Shown here: positions 30,357 through 39,658 of the stretch, in pieces
How the letters are laid out: each line of letters opens with the position of its first letter
How positions within the stretch are numbered: the first letter of the stretch is position 1
Source: Klebsiella variicola
GTDB taxonomy: Bacteria; Pseudomonadota; Gammaproteobacteria; Enterobacterales; Enterobacteriaceae
DNA: 64,000 bases
NCBI RefSeq assembly: GCF_000828055.2
Contig: NZ_CP010523.2
Location: forward strand, 2,542,001-2,606,000
Direction of reading: 5' to 3'
Position numbers and translations under genes: made by a program
The notes under the pieces: model-generated
Seen by the model: only the letters and a program-made list of their open reading frames with translations
What the model was told of the DNA's origin: nothing
The model's database searches: none

Positions 30357-31112
30357 TTACACCAGTCGGGTCGTGTGCCAGGCCGCCTTGTCGGTGACCG
30401 TGTGATAGGGCGGGCGCTGCAGAGCGTAGGCCATGGTCATGGCATCGAGCATCGACCACAGGATGTCGAGCTTAAACTGCAGGATCTCCAGCATCCGGTT
30501 CTGTTTTTCAGCGCTGTCACAGTAGGTCTTCGCCAGCGCCAGACCATGCTCAACGTCGCGGTTAGCCTGGCTCAGACGACTGCGAAAGTAAAAATAGCCT
30601 TCCTCTTTGATCCACGGATAGTGCTGCGGCCAGCTGTCGAGGCGCGACTGATGGATCTGCGGGGCGAACAGCTCGGTCAGGGAGCTGCAGGCCGCCTCCT
30701 GCCAGCAGGCGCGACGAGCGAAATTAAGATAGGCATCCACCGCGAAGCGCACGCCGGGCAGCACGTGACGCTCGCTGAGCAGGTCGTCGCGGCTCAAACC
30801 GACCGCTTCCCCCAGCCGCAGCCAGGCTTCAATCCCGCCATCTTCGCCGTGGCTACCGTCGTGGTCGAGGATCCGCTGCACCCATTTGCGCCGGGTCTGC
30901 GCATCCGGGCAGTTGGCCATAATCGCCGCGTCTTTCAGCGGAATGGTGGTCTGGTAATAAAACCGGTTCGCCACCCAACCCTGAATTTGCTCGCGGGTCG
31001 CTTCGCCGTTATGCATGGCGATGTGGTAAGGGTGGTGAATATGGTAGAAGGCGCCTTTAGCCCGCAGAGCCTCTTCAAAGGCCTGCGGCGACAGCGTGTC
31101 GGTGATCAGCAT
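30357..31112 (-). CDS. pqqC: pyrroloquinoline-quinone synthase PqqC
   Basis: 251 residues, an all-helical cofactor-free oxidase of the TenA-like fold. It carries out the last step, ring closure and eight-electron oxidation of AHQQ to PQQ with O2. The blocks [36 protein letters not shown] and [23 protein letters not shown] contain the active-site His, Arg and Tyr residues. The ATG overlaps the end of pqqB by 7 bp. Confidence 0.97.
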   Translation of the reverse strand: MLITDTLSPQAFEEALRAKGAFYHIHHPYHIAMHNGEATREQIQGWVANRFYYQTTIPLKDAAIMANCPDAQTRRKWVQRILDHDGSHGEDGGIEAWLRLGEAVGLSRDDLLSERHVLPGVRFAVDAYLNFARRACWQEAACSSLTELFAPQIHQSRLDSWPQHYPWIKEEGYFYFRSRLSQANRDVEHGLALAKTYCDSAEKQNRMLEILQFKLDILWSMLDAMTMAYALQRPPYHTVTDKAAWHTTRLV

Positions 31113-32032
31113 GCGGTATCCTGAAGGGTGATTGCCATCCCGTCCCAGCTCACTTCAATCCCCTGTTGCGTTAGCGCCTGGCGCTGGGGAGACTGCTCGT
31201 TAAGGATCGGGTTGGTGTTATTAATATGAATGAGAATTTTGCGTTTTGCCGGCAGGGAGGCCAGCAGGGCCATCATCCCGTGCTCATCGCTGAGCGCCAG
31301 GTGTCCCATATCACGACCGGTATTGCGCCCGACGCCGGCGGCCTGCAGCTCGTCATCCTGCCAGACGGTGCCATCGATCAGCAGACAGTCCGCTTTTTGC
31401 AGCCACGGCAGAAGGGCTTCATCCGGCTCACCCAGCCCCGGGGCATAGAACAGCGTCTGCCCGTTGCGGCGGTTTTCGATAAACAGCGCCACGTTATGGC
31501 CCGGCAGCGGCCGGTCGCGATACGGCGAATAGGGCGGCGCGTTGCTGGCGATAGGCACGGCGGTAAACTGCAAATCAGGGCAGGCGTCAACGGTAAAAGG
31601 CTGCTGCGGGGCGATGGGATGATGCACCAGGCCGCCGTTCCAGTGTCGCAGCATGGTAAACACCGGGAAGCCGGTGGAGAGATCCTCATGAACCTCCGGC
31701 GTGCACCACACCTGGTGCGGGCAGCCTTCGCGCAGGCTCAGCAACCCGGTGGTGTGGTCGATCTGGCTGTCGGTGAGAATAATGCCGCCGATAGACGTCC
31801 CGCGCAGTACGCCGGGTTTATTTAACTCGGGGGTATGGGCAATCTGCTGGCTGATATCCGGCGAGGCATTGCACAGCACCCACTCTTTGCCGTTATCGCT
31901 GACGATGATCGACGACTGGGTGCGGGCGCTGGCCTGAATGGTGCCGTTGCGCAGACCCTGACAGTTGGCGCAGTTGCAGTTCCATTGCGGGAAACCGCCG
32001 CCGGCGGCGGAGCCGAGGACTTTAATGAACAT
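31106..32032 (-). CDS. pqqB: PQQ biosynthesis protein PqqB (MBL fold)
   Basis: 308 residues. Metallo-beta-lactamase fold oxygenase proposed to hydroxylate the freed Glu-Tyr intermediate. It opens [21 protein letters not shown] with the family's N-terminal cysteines (NCNCANCQG) that bind a structural zinc, and has [15 protein letters not shown] at the metal site. It follows pqqA by 54 bp. Confidence 0.96.
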   Translation of the reverse strand: MFIKVLGSAAGGGFPQWNCNCANCQGLRNGTIQASARTQSSIIVSDNGKEWVLCNASPDISQQIAHTPELNKPGVLRGTSIGGIILTDSQIDHTTGLLSLREGCPHQVWCTPEVHEDLSTGFPVFTMLRHWNGGLVHHPIAPQQPFTVDACPDLQFTAVPIASNAPPYSPYRDRPLPGHNVALFIENRRNGQTLFYAPGLGEPDEALLPWLQKADCLLIDGTVWQDDELQAAGVGRNTGRDMGHLALSDEHGMMALLASLPAKRKILIHINNTNPILNEQSPQRQALTQQGIEVSWDGMAITLQDTAC

Positions 32033-32086
32033 GAAGACGGACCGGGTAATGAATGAAGGTGCCCGCGCGAACGGCGGGCGGGGCGA

Positions 32087-32158
32087 TTAACGGTTAGAAA
32101 TGTACAGCGTCACTTCCAGACCGAGACGTAAATCGATAAAAGCAGGTTTCTTCCACAT
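32087..32158 (-). CDS. pqqA: PQQ precursor peptide PqqA
   Basis: A 23-residue peptide, MWKKPAFIDLRLGLEV followed by TLYISNR. Glu15 and Tyr19 form the conserved ExxxY motif whose side chains become the PQQ skeleton. AAGAGGAA is 8 nt before the ATG at 32158. It is the first gene of pqqABCDEF; the short gap to pqqB is usual and gives a stoichiometric excess of the peptide. Too short for standard ORF lists but unmistakable by sequence and position. Confidence 0.97.
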   Translation of the reverse strand: MWKKPAFIDLRLGLEVTLYISNR

Positions 32159-32294
32159 GTTGTGTTCCTCTTAAAAATGACGACAGGCCTCACGGATAAT
32201 GCTGGATCTGTGACGGCCGCCGCATATTGCGCTTCACCGGGAGAGAGATCAACCCGGAATCTGTAAGGAATTAACTTTATGTTTACAATATAAC
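32159..32294 (-). promoter_or_regulatory. pqqA upstream region
   Basis: 136 bp between the dipeptidase stop and pqqA on the same strand. It should contain the pqq operon promoter, although read-through from the dipeptidase gene is possible because I see no clear terminator. No boxes assigned. Confidence 0.35.
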
Positions 32295-33314
32295 CTATTG
32301 TTGCCAAACCTTTTTTAATACCCGCAGCCAGTTGTTCCACAGCAGCTTATCCAGCACCAATTGATCATAGCCATTGTCCCGCAAGGCATTGATAAGCCGC
32401 GGTAAGCCGGCCACATCGCCCAGCTCGTCGGGCAGGGTGATGCCGTCAAAATCCGAGCCGAGAGCCACATGATCCTCACCCATTATGTTAATAAGATAGT
32501 CGATATGCCGGACAATGGTGGTTAAGGGCGTGTCGCTGTCGCGCCGTCCGTCGGCGCGCAGGAAAGCATTGCCGAAATTGACGCCCACTACGCCGCCGCT
32601 GTCGCGGATCGCCCGCAGTTGCCGGTCGGTCAGATTGCGCGGCTGTGGGCACAGGGCGTGGGCATTAGAGTGGGTGGCCACCAGTGGGGCGGTGGAATGG
32701 TGGGCGGTATCCCAAAAGGCCTGTTCATTCATGTGCGAAACATCGATCTGCATCTTCAGGGCGTTGGCCTGAGCGATGAGCGCAATGCCCTCGCGAGTGA
32801 GACCCGGCCCGCTGTCCGGGCTGCCGGGAAAGGCGCCGGTGACCCCGCAGCCGAAGCGATTGGCGATGTTCCAGAACGGACCAATGCTGCGCACCCCGGC
32901 GCGATAAAAGGCCTGCAGATCTTCGCCTTGCGCGTCGAACCCGCCAGCACCTTCGATGTGCGCCACCATCGCCAGCGCGTTATCCTGGCGACAGCGTTCG
33001 ATATCCGCCGCGCTCAGGCACAGCCGCGCGCGACTGGCGTCATGGGCGCAAATCGCCTTGAGGATAGCCAACTGCTGCCAGAGGATCGCCCGCGGATCCC
33101 ACGCCTCGCTGGCGTACTGCGGCGCCACGCGGGCGATATACTCCTGCGGCGGCACAAAGAGGGCGAACAGGCCGCCGGCCAGCCCGCCCTGGCGGATACG
33201 CGGATAGTCGAGATGGCCGTTTTCTATCCCGGCAAAGAAGGCGCTTACCGGATCCTCACGATGGTGAAGCCAGAGATTCAGCAGCAGGTCATTGTGACCA
33301 TCAAAAATCGCCAT
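32295..33314 (-). CDS. membrane-dipeptidase family (M19) peptidase
   Basis: 339 residues of the renal-dipeptidase (M19) family, a binuclear zinc (beta/alpha)8 enzyme. The DGHND motif at the N-terminus gives the first metal ligands; MQIDVSHMNEQAFWD, PLVATHSNA and GSDFDG supply further ligands and the catalytic Asp. No signal peptide, so it is probably cytoplasmic. AGGAA 7 nt before 33314 decides the start; the ORF extends to 33431. It lies 136 bp upstream of pqqA on the same strand, a position shared by many pqq clusters as I recall, which raises the possibility that it trims PqqA products (inference). Confidence 0.88.
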   Translation of the reverse strand: MAIFDGHNDLLLNLWLHHREDPVSAFFAGIENGHLDYPRIRQGGLAGGLFALFVPPQEYIARVAPQYASEAWDPRAILWQQLAILKAICAHDASRARLCLSAADIERCRQDNALAMVAHIEGAGGFDAQGEDLQAFYRAGVRSIGPFWNIANRFGCGVTGAFPGSPDSGPGLTREGIALIAQANALKMQIDVSHMNEQAFWDTAHHSTAPLVATHSNAHALCPQPRNLTDRQLRAIRDSGGVVGVNFGNAFLRADGRRDSDTPLTTIVRHIDYLINIMGEDHVALGSDFDGITLPDELGDVAGLPRLINALRDNGYDQLVLDKLLWNNWLRVLKKVWQQ

Positions 33315-33557
33315 AGCGGGTTCCTGCGTTCTTAAGTGGTGAAAAATGCCTGCCACGGTAACGGATTTATCTCCTGGGGCAAGCATAAATTCACATGCCC
33401 GCAACAATTGCCAACCTCGACTCTGTATCACACTGTATCTCGCGGCGCAGCGCTGACATTAAGAGATAAAAATGGCCCCGGTCGGGCACATGGCGGATAC
33501 AAATTTCCGCTTTACTGGTCACGTACTCTCTTGATGATGATAAAAGGTGAGAAAGTG

Positions 33558-34550
33558 ATGAACAGAGTATCCCTGATCCGCTATACCAGCGCCGCGGCGC
33601 TGGGGTTATCCACCCTGTGGTCCGCTGCCGTTTGCGCCGCGGAAGACGCGGGGGCGTTCGACAGGATCCACCAGATCCGCGCCGGCGACCTGAATATAGG
33701 CTACGTGGATATCGGCCCGCGCGACGGCCAGCCGGTGATCCTGCTGCACGGCTGGCCCTACGATATTCAGAGCTATGCTCAGGTGGCGCCGGCTTTAGCG
33801 CAGAAGGGTTACCGGGTCATTGTGCCGTATCTGCGCGGCTACGGCACGACCCGTTTCCTCTCCGCCAGCACGCCGCGTAACGGTCAGCCGTCGGCGATGG
33901 CGGCCGATATTGTCCATCTGATGGACGCCCTGAACATCAGGCAGGCGGATCTGGCCGGCTTTGACTGGGGCGCGCGCACGGCGGATATCGTCGCCGCGCT
34001 GTGGCCGCAGCGGGTGAAATCCCTGGTCTCGGTGAGCGGGTATCTGATCAGCAGTCAGCAGATTGGCGAAAAACCGCTGCCGCCGCAGGCGGAGCTGTCG
34101 TGGTGGTATCAGTTCTATTTTGCCACCCCGCGCGGCGAAGCCGGTTACCGGCATAACACCCACGACTTTGCGAAATTTATCTGGCATCAGGCGTCGCCGC
34201 AGTGGAAATTCAGCGACGCGACTTTTGCCAGAACCGCCCGGGCGCTGGATAACCCGGACCACGTGGCGATCACCATCAGCAACTACCGCTGGCGCCTGGG
34301 GCTGGAGAAGGGGGAAGCGAAGTATGCCGGCTATGAACAACGGCTGGCGGCGCTACCGCCGATAACCGTGCCCACCATCACCCTTGAAGGGGCGAATAAC
34401 GGCGCGCCGCATCCGGCTCCCGCCAGCTACCGGGCTAAATTTACCGGGAAATATGAACACCGGGATCTGCAGGGGGTGGTGGGCCATAATCCGCCGCAGG
34501 AGGACCCGGCAGACTTTGTCCAGGCGGTGGTGGACGCCGACCGTTTGTAA
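33558..34550 (+). CDS. periplasmic alpha/beta hydrolase, epoxide-hydrolase-like
   Basis: 330 residues. Residues 1-28 are a signal peptide (hydrophobic core LGLSTLWSAAVCAA), so it is exported. The mature part is an alpha/beta hydrolase: oxyanion motif HGWP (64-67), nucleophile elbow AGFDWGAR with Asp136, and a C-terminal GHNPPQEDP where the catalytic His lies. An Asp nucleophile points to the epoxide hydrolase/haloalkane dehalogenase branch, not to an esterase. AAGGTGAG precedes the ATG at 33558. It is followed by a two-component system and a DipZ-like protein on the same strand. Confidence 0.85.
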   Translation: MNRVSLIRYTSAAALGLSTLWSAAVCAAEDAGAFDRIHQIRAGDLNIGYVDIGPRDGQPVILLHGWPYDIQSYAQVAPALAQKGYRVIVPYLRGYGTTRFLSASTPRNGQPSAMAADIVHLMDALNIRQADLAGFDWGARTADIVAALWPQRVKSLVSVSGYLISSQQIGEKPLPPQAELSWWYQFYFATPRGEAGYRHNTHDFAKFIWHQASPQWKFSDATFARTARALDNPDHVAITISNYRWRLGLEKGEAKYAGYEQRLAALPPITVPTITLEGANNGAPHPAPASYRAKFTGKYEHRDLQGVVGHNPPQEDPADFVQAVVDADRL

Positions 34551-34636
34551 TCCGCGCCTTGCCGGCGGCGCGACGTTGCGCTTCCGGCAACACGGCTTAT
34601 GCTTGTGAAGAGTTTATTTTGCCGCAGGAGCACCCT

Positions 34637-35377
34637 TTGGAGCGTATTGACCACATCCTGGTCGTCGATGACGACCGCGATATTCGGGAACTGATTGTCG
34701 ACTATCTGGAAAAATCGGGATATCGCGCCAGCGGCGCGGCGAACGGCAAAGCCATGTGGTCGGTGCTCAAAAATCATCAAATTGACCTGATTGTGCTGGA
34801 TATCATGATGCCGGGCGAGGACGGCTTAACGCTCTGCCGCCAGCTGCGCGCCAACCCGCAGCAGGATATTCCGGTGCTGATGCTCACCGCCCGCACCGAC
34901 GACAGCGACCGGATCCTCGGACTGGAAATGGGGGCTGACGATTATCTGATTAAACCCTTTGTGGCCCGCGAACTGCTGGCGCGCATCAAAGCCATTTTAC
35001 GCCGCACCCGGGCGCTGCCGCCCAATCTGCAGATCACCGAGGCGGGCAGGCTGATCGCCTTTGGCGACTGGCTGCTCGACACTGCCGCCCGCCACCTGCT
35101 GGACGACAGCGGCGCCATCGTCGCCCTCAGCGGGGCGGAGTATCGGCTGCTGCGGGTGTTTCTCGATCACCCCCAGCGGGTATTGAACCGCGACCAACTG
35201 CTGAATCTGACCCAGGGACGCGACGCGGAACTGTTTGAGCGGTCAATTGACCTGCTGGTGAGCCGACTGCGCCAGCGGCTACGGGAGGATGCCCGCGAGC
35301 CGGCCTACATTAAAACGGTGCGCAGCGAAGGCTATGTGCTGTCGGTGCCGGTCTCCATCCGCGAGAGGCATGAATGA
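34637..35377 (+). CDS. OmpR-family response regulator
   Basis: 246 residues: receiver domain with acidic pocket Asp11-Asp12, phospho-acceptor Asp55 (LIVLDIMMP) and Lys106 (IKPF); winged-helix DNA-binding domain from about 135. The product begins MERIDHILVVDDD from a TTG codon, with AGGAG 6 nt upstream; no ATG is available in frame close by. It overlaps the kinase gene by 4 bp (ATGA), so the two are coupled. The resemblance is to OmpR/TorR-type regulators. Likely targets are the flanking hydrolase and DipZ-like genes (inference). Confidence 0.9.
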   Translation: MERIDHILVVDDDRDIRELIVDYLEKSGYRASGAANGKAMWSVLKNHQIDLIVLDIMMPGEDGLTLCRQLRANPQQDIPVLMLTARTDDSDRILGLEMGADDYLIKPFVARELLARIKAILRRTRALPPNLQITEAGRLIAFGDWLLDTAARHLLDDSGAIVALSGAEYRLLRVFLDHPQRVLNRDQLLNLTQGRDAELFERSIDLLVSRLRQRLREDAREPAYIKTVRSEGYVLSVPVSIRERHE

Positions 35378-36717
35378 GGTTTTGGCCCGCCTCGCTGCAG
35401 TCGAGGCTGATGGCGCTGCTGTTTCTGGCGCTGCTGCTGGCGAATACTTTAACCCTGTCGCTGCTGTTTTATGAGCGCATGAGCAGCGCTCGCAGCGTGA
35501 TGCTGGGCAATCTGGCTTCCGATGTCGCCACCAGCGTGGCTATCCTTGACCGCCTGCCGGCCGCTGAGCGCCCACAGTGGCTGCCGAAGCTGGCGCGCGG
35601 CAATTATCGCTATCTGCTGGGCTCCGGCGAGCGCGGCGACTACCCGGACAGCTGGCGCGCCCGGGACGCAGCCCGCTCCCTGCAGGAGGCGCTGAGCGCG
35701 CAGTACCCGGTAAGTATTGTGACGATCCCCGGCCCGCGGCAGCATATTCAGGCCCATATTACCCTCCACGACGGCGCCCCGTTGACTCTCGATCTGTGGC
35801 CGAAGCTACCGGCCATCGCCCGCTGGCTGCCGGTGGTGCTGATCGCTCAGTTTGTTCTCCTGCTGGCCTGCGCCTGGTATGCCGTTCGCCAGGTGTTGCT
35901 GCCCATCACCCGTTTTACCCGCGCAGTGGACGCCCTTGAACCGGCCAGCGACACGGCGGGAACCATGGCCGAGCAGGGGCCGGAAGAGGTCCGCCGTGCC
36001 GCTCGCGCGTTTAACGCGATGCAGGCGCGCATCCACGACCATCTGCAGGAGCGGGCGCGGATCCTCGCCGCTATCTCCCACGATCTGCAAACCCCGATCA
36101 CCCGAATGAAGCTGCGGGTGGAGATGGCCGACCAGCCGGAACTGCGCGATAAGCTGCTGCAGGATCTCGACAATATGACCCGCCTGGTGCGGGAGGGCAT
36201 CGCCTTCGCCCGCACCTCGCAGCCACTGGCGGAGGCGCGCCAGCGGCTGAACCTTGACGCCTTTCTCGACACCATCGTCTGCGATTATGCCGATGTCGGC
36301 CGGCCGGTGCGTTTTTGCCCGGAGGAGACCGCCGGGGTGGTGTGGATCCCACCGCAGGCCCTGCGCCGGGTGATGACTAACCTTATCGATAATGGGTTGA
36401 AATTCGGCACCACGGTCACGGTAACTCTGACCCGCGACGCCGCCGGGGATGTCACCCTCCATGTACTGGATGAGGGGCCGGGGATCCCGGAGGCCGCGCT
36501 ACAGGCGGTGCTGCAGCCGTTTTATCGCCTGGAGGACTCGCGCAATCGCGATACCGGCGGCACCGGTCTGGGGCTGGCGATCGCTGCGCAGCTGGTCAGC
36601 CAGATGAACGGCGCACTGCGCCTGGCCAACCGCCCGCAGGGCGGCCTGGACGCCAGCGTTCGCCTTGCCGCGGCGGGATTGTATCCTGCTGTATCTCCGG
36701 CGCAGACGGATAATTAA
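35374..36717 (+). CDS. sensor histidine kinase
   Basis: 447 residues. Two membrane spans (about 12-32 and 151-172) bound a 118-residue periplasmic sensor domain; a HAMP domain follows (QVLLPITRFTRAVDALE), then the dimerisation helix with His236 (AAISHDLQTPITR) and the ATPase domain with LIDNGLKFG, DEGPGIP and GTGLGLAIA. The layout is that of EnvZ/CpxA-class kinases. The periplasmic domain has no cysteine pair, so if it senses redox state it must do so indirectly. Translationally coupled to the response regulator. Confidence 0.92.
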   Translation: MRFWPASLQSRLMALLFLALLLANTLTLSLLFYERMSSARSVMLGNLASDVATSVAILDRLPAAERPQWLPKLARGNYRYLLGSGERGDYPDSWRARDAARSLQEALSAQYPVSIVTIPGPRQHIQAHITLHDGAPLTLDLWPKLPAIARWLPVVLIAQFVLLLACAWYAVRQVLLPITRFTRAVDALEPASDTAGTMAEQGPEEVRRAARAFNAMQARIHDHLQERARILAAISHDLQTPITRMKLRVEMADQPELRDKLLQDLDNMTRLVREGIAFARTSQPLAEARQRLNLDAFLDTIVCDYADVGRPVRFCPEETAGVVWIPPQALRRVMTNLIDNGLKFGTTVTVTLTRDAAGDVTLHVLDEGPGIPEAALQAVLQPFYRLEDSRNRDTGGTGLGLAIAAQLVSQMNGALRLANRPQGGLDASVRLAAAGLYPAVSPAQTDN

Positions 36718-36819
36718 GCCGACAATTCTCCCCCTTTCCCGACACATTCGCCTTACATGGCCTTGCGGTAATGTCGTGGCTGCCACTCCCGGCAGCGACG
36801 ACATAATGAGGAGAAGGCG

Positions 36820-38010
36820 ATGTCGATATTCATTGCATTTTTGGGCGGAATGTTAACTCTGCTGAGCCCCTGTACGCTGCCGGTGATCCCGCTGCTGTTC
36901 GCCAGCGTCCGGGGCCGCCGGGGGCAGCTGGCAATTATGCTGGCTGGAATGGCGCTGATGTTCGGCGCGGTTTCGTGGCTGGTGACGGTCGCCAGCGGCT
37001 GGGTGGTGAATCTGACCCTCGCAGGCCGCGGCCTGGCGCTGGCGTTCTTCGCCCTGGTCGGGCTGAGCCTGCTTTCGCAGCGCGTCGCGCAGCGGCTGAC
37101 CTCACCCCTGGTGGAGCTGGGAAATCAGCTTAACAACGCCAGCTCACGCCAGCGCGGCTGGATCGGTTCGCTGCTGGCCGGGCTGGCGGTGGGCCTGTTG
37201 TGGGCCCCGTGCGCCGGGCCGGTATTGGGGGCGATACTCAGCCTGGGCTTTGTGCATCCGGGCCAGGCGACCACTGGCGGGTTGCTGCTGGCTTACGGCA
37301 GCGGCGGGGCGCTGATGTTATTCCTGCTGGGGTGGTGCGGCGCGGCGTTGATTGCCCGTCTGCGTCGTGGGCTGGCGTTCGGCGAACGGCTGCGCCGGCT
37401 GGCGGGGGTGGCGATGCTGGCCTCGGTGGCGCTGATCGCCAGCGGCGGCGATCGCTATCTGCAAAGTGCGGGAGGCTGGAGTCAGGCGCTGGAGCAGCGG
37501 CTGGCCGCCCGTCTGCCGCAGCCGGAGCAAAAGACCATCCTCCAGCCGATCGCCGCGCCGCAGCCCAGCAGCGCGATGCCCTCCCTGGCGGGAGGCAGCG
37601 CGTGGCTCAACAGCCCGGCGTTAACTCCGGAGCGTCTGAAGGGCAAAGTGGTGCTGGTGGATTTCTGGACCCGGGAGTGCATCAACTGTCAGCATACCCT
37701 GCCTTACGTGCGCGACTGGGCGAACAAATACCGCGCTGCCGGGCTGGTGGTGATTGGCGTCCATACCCCGGAATATCCCTGGGAGCGTTCGCTGCCGCTG
37801 CTGCGCCAGGCGGTGAAGGACTGGCGGATAACCTACCCGGTGGTGGCGGATAATGAGTACGCCATCTGGAACGCCTTCGGCAATCAGTACTGGCCGGCGC
37901 ATTACATTTTCGACGCTCGCGGACAGTTGCGTTATACCGCCTTCGGCGAAGGGGATTATGCCCGCCAGGAGCAGGTGATCCAGCAGCTACTGCAGGAGAA
38001 CAAAGCCTGA
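36820..38010 (+). CDS. DipZ-like protein: CcdA membrane domain fused to TlpA-type thioredoxin
   Basis: 396 residues. The first ~215 form a six-span CcdA/DsbD-beta electron-transfer domain with its two cysteines at Cys18 (SPCTLP) and Cys131 (APCAGP). A linker leads to a periplasmic thioredoxin-like domain with Cys287-x-x-Cys290 (WTRECINCQH). Electrons would pass from cytoplasmic thioredoxin through the membrane to periplasmic thiols. It lacks the N-terminal DsbD-alpha domain, so the target is different from DsbC. A clear box precedes the ATG 102 bp after the kinase gene. Placed with an exported hydrolase and a two-component system it looks like a periplasmic repair or detoxification set. Confidence 0.87.
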   Translation: MSIFIAFLGGMLTLLSPCTLPVIPLLFASVRGRRGQLAIMLAGMALMFGAVSWLVTVASGWVVNLTLAGRGLALAFFALVGLSLLSQRVAQRLTSPLVELGNQLNNASSRQRGWIGSLLAGLAVGLLWAPCAGPVLGAILSLGFVHPGQATTGGLLLAYGSGGALMLFLLGWCGAALIARLRRGLAFGERLRRLAGVAMLASVALIASGGDRYLQSAGGWSQALEQRLAARLPQPEQKTILQPIAAPQPSSAMPSLAGGSAWLNSPALTPERLKGKVVLVDFWTRECINCQHTLPYVRDWANKYRAAGLVVIGVHTPEYPWERSLPLLRQAVKDWRITYPVVADNEYAIWNAFGNQYWPAHYIFDARGQLRYTAFGEGDYARQEQVIQQLLQENKA

Positions 38011-38032
38011 CCCGCGGCGTAGGCGTCTGGCG

Positions 38033-38505
38033 GACGGTTCCCTCCAGCCCTTATACCTGATGCCGGGCGGCGCTGCGCTTGCCCGGCCTACAGGAGCGCG
38101 CAGGGAGATGTAGGCCCGGTAAGGCGCAGCCGCCACCGGGCATTGAAGCGGGAGAGGCGCTGGATGCCCATTGCCGGTGACTGCCGGATGATTCCCTTCA
38201 TCCCTTGTGCCTGTTGCCGGGCGGTGCTGCGCTTGCCCGGCCTACAGGAGCGCGCAAGAAGAATGTAGGCCCGGTAAGGCACAGCCGCCACCGGTCATTG
38301 AAGCGGGAATGGTACAGAATGCCCATTGCCGGTGACTGCCGGACGGTTCCCTTTATCCCTTGTGCCTGTTGCCGGGCGGCGCTGCGCTTGCCCGGCCTAC
38401 AGGAGCGCGCAGGGAGAATGTAGGCCCGGTAAGGCGCAGCCGCCACCGGGCATTGAAGCGGGAACGGCGCTGGATGCCCATTGCCGGTGACTGCCGGGCG
38501 GTTCC
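38033..38505. repeat. tandem array of three ~155-bp REP-containing units
   Basis: Copies begin at 38061, 38215 and 38370 (periods 154 and 155 bp), with a partial unit on the left from 38033. Each holds an inverted REP pair: GCCGGGCGGCGCTGCGCTTG...CCCGGCCTACAGG and, about 50 bp on, GTAGGCCCGGTAAGG...CGCAGCCGCCACCGGGC. The copies differ by a few substitutions. The array is between the convergent DipZ-like and LysR genes. Confidence 0.9.
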
Positions 38506-38543
38506 CTCTCCCTTCAGGGAGAGGGTTAGGGTGAGGGTGAATG
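38490..38543 (+). repeat. dispersed palindromic repeat, copy 1
   Basis: GGGCGGTTCCCTCTCCC, a short loop, then GGGAGAGGG followed by TTAGGGTGAGGGTGA. The 9-bp palindromic stem can fold in either orientation. Matching elements lie near 54995 and 60512, each between convergent genes. Confidence 0.8.
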
Positions 38544-38560
38544 GAAGTAGCGTGACACCG

Positions 38561-39442
38561 TCACATCTCGACCCACCCCTGCAGGGCCTCGGTCATCAGT
38601 TCGCCGAGCAGCGCCACGGCGGCGGAATGCTGTCCCTCGCGCGGGGTTTGTTGCAGGTTAACGGCCAGGCTACCTGGCGATGGCAGCAGCCCGGCGACGG
38701 TGCGCAGGTTGCCGGGCATGCCGATACGGGTGCGTATCGTCAGCCCCAGGCCAGCCTGTACCGCCGCCCAGATGCCGTTCAGACTGTGGCTGACGAATAC
38801 CACCTGCCAGGGGATCCCCGCGGCATCGAGACAGGCGATAGCGCGGGAGCGCATCAGGCACGGGCTGTCGAACATCACCAGCGGCAGCGGATCGCCGGAG
38901 GACAGCAGTGCACCAATATCCAGGTCAGGATGCGCAATCCACGCCAGCGGGCAGCGGCCCATCCCGGGACCCTGATCTTCGGTTTGCCACAGCAGCGCCA
39001 GATCCAGCACCTCTTCCGCCAGCGCCTGGCGCAGCGGACCATTGCGATCCACCCTGGCGACTATCCGCACCTGCGGATGATGCCGTTTAAATTGCCCCAG
39101 GATCCCCGGCATCAGCGATTCGCCAAAATCTTCCTGCATACCAAGGTGGATCTCGCCGGTGAGCCGCTCGCCCTGCAGCGCGCGCAGGGTTTCATCATTG
39201 AGCGCCAGCAGTCGTCTGGCGTAGCTCATCAGCTTTTCGCCTTCCGCGGTGAGCACCAGATGCCGCCCCTGTTTGGCCACCAGCGCCGTACCGCACTGGC
39301 TCTCCAGCTTTTTAAGCTGGGCGCTGACGGCCGAAGTGGAACGCGACAGGCGCAGTGCTGCCTGGGCGAAACTGCCGCACTCCATGCCGGTCACAAAGCT
39401 ACGCAGGGCGTCGAGATCCAGTCCCGGTAAGCGTTTCTCCAT
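38561..39442 (-). CDS. LysR-family transcriptional regulator
   Basis: About 293 residues. The HTH is LDALRSFVTGMECGSFAQAALRLSRSTSAVSAQLKKLE, split here as GSFAQAALRLSRSTSAVSA for the recognition part; the effector domain follows (GEIHLGMQEDFGESLMPG, AAVQAGLGLTIRTRIG). Four possible ATGs lie at 39454, 39448, 39445 and 39442; GAGG 6 nt before 39442 favours the last. No divergent gene is close, and dat-ddc starts 3 kb away, so its targets are unknown. Confidence 0.85.
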   Translation of the reverse strand: MEKRLPGLDLDALRSFVTGMECGSFAQAALRLSRSTSAVSAQLKKLESQCGTALVAKQGRHLVLTAEGEKLMSYARRLLALNDETLRALQGERLTGEIHLGMQEDFGESLMPGILGQFKRHHPQVRIVARVDRNGPLRQALAEEVLDLALLWQTEDQGPGMGRCPLAWIAHPDLDIGALLSSGDPLPLVMFDSPCLMRSRAIACLDAAGIPWQVVFVSHSLNGIWAAVQAGLGLTIRTRIGMPGNLRTVAGLLPSPGSLAVNLQQTPREGQHSAAVALLGELMTEALQGWVEM

Positions 39443-39575
39443 CATCATCCTCATTTTCAGGATGTTTATCCTGAACGTCGTTATTCTCGGGATAATACTG
39501 TGGCATCGCGAAAGGCAGGCGTCAACGGGCCCAGCGACCAGCCAGGGAGCAGAGAACGTCAGTGGCGCGGAAAGA

Positions 39576-39607
39576 AATAAAAAAGCCGATAAGGAGATTA
39601 TCGGCTT
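39576..39607 (-). terminator. rho-independent terminator of dat-ddc
   Basis: A perfect 10-bp stem AAGCCGATAA (39583-39592) / TTATCGGCTT (39598-39607) with a 5-nt loop. On the minus strand it runs into TTTTTTATTTC. Placed 52 bp after the ddc stop. Confidence 0.88.
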
Positions 39608-39658
39608 ATTGCAGGTAAGGCTGACAGCGGGGCGGCAGGCGCCGCCCGCTAGGGCAGG

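Noticed and set aside
32110-32340. 76-residue ORF covering the pqqA region
   Set aside because: Lies in a different frame from pqqA, which is certain by motif and position; it also overlaps the end of the dipeptidase gene.
38033-38505. CRISPR array
   Set aside because: The repeat period is about 155 bp with internal inverted REP pairs and no unique spacers of CRISPR length.
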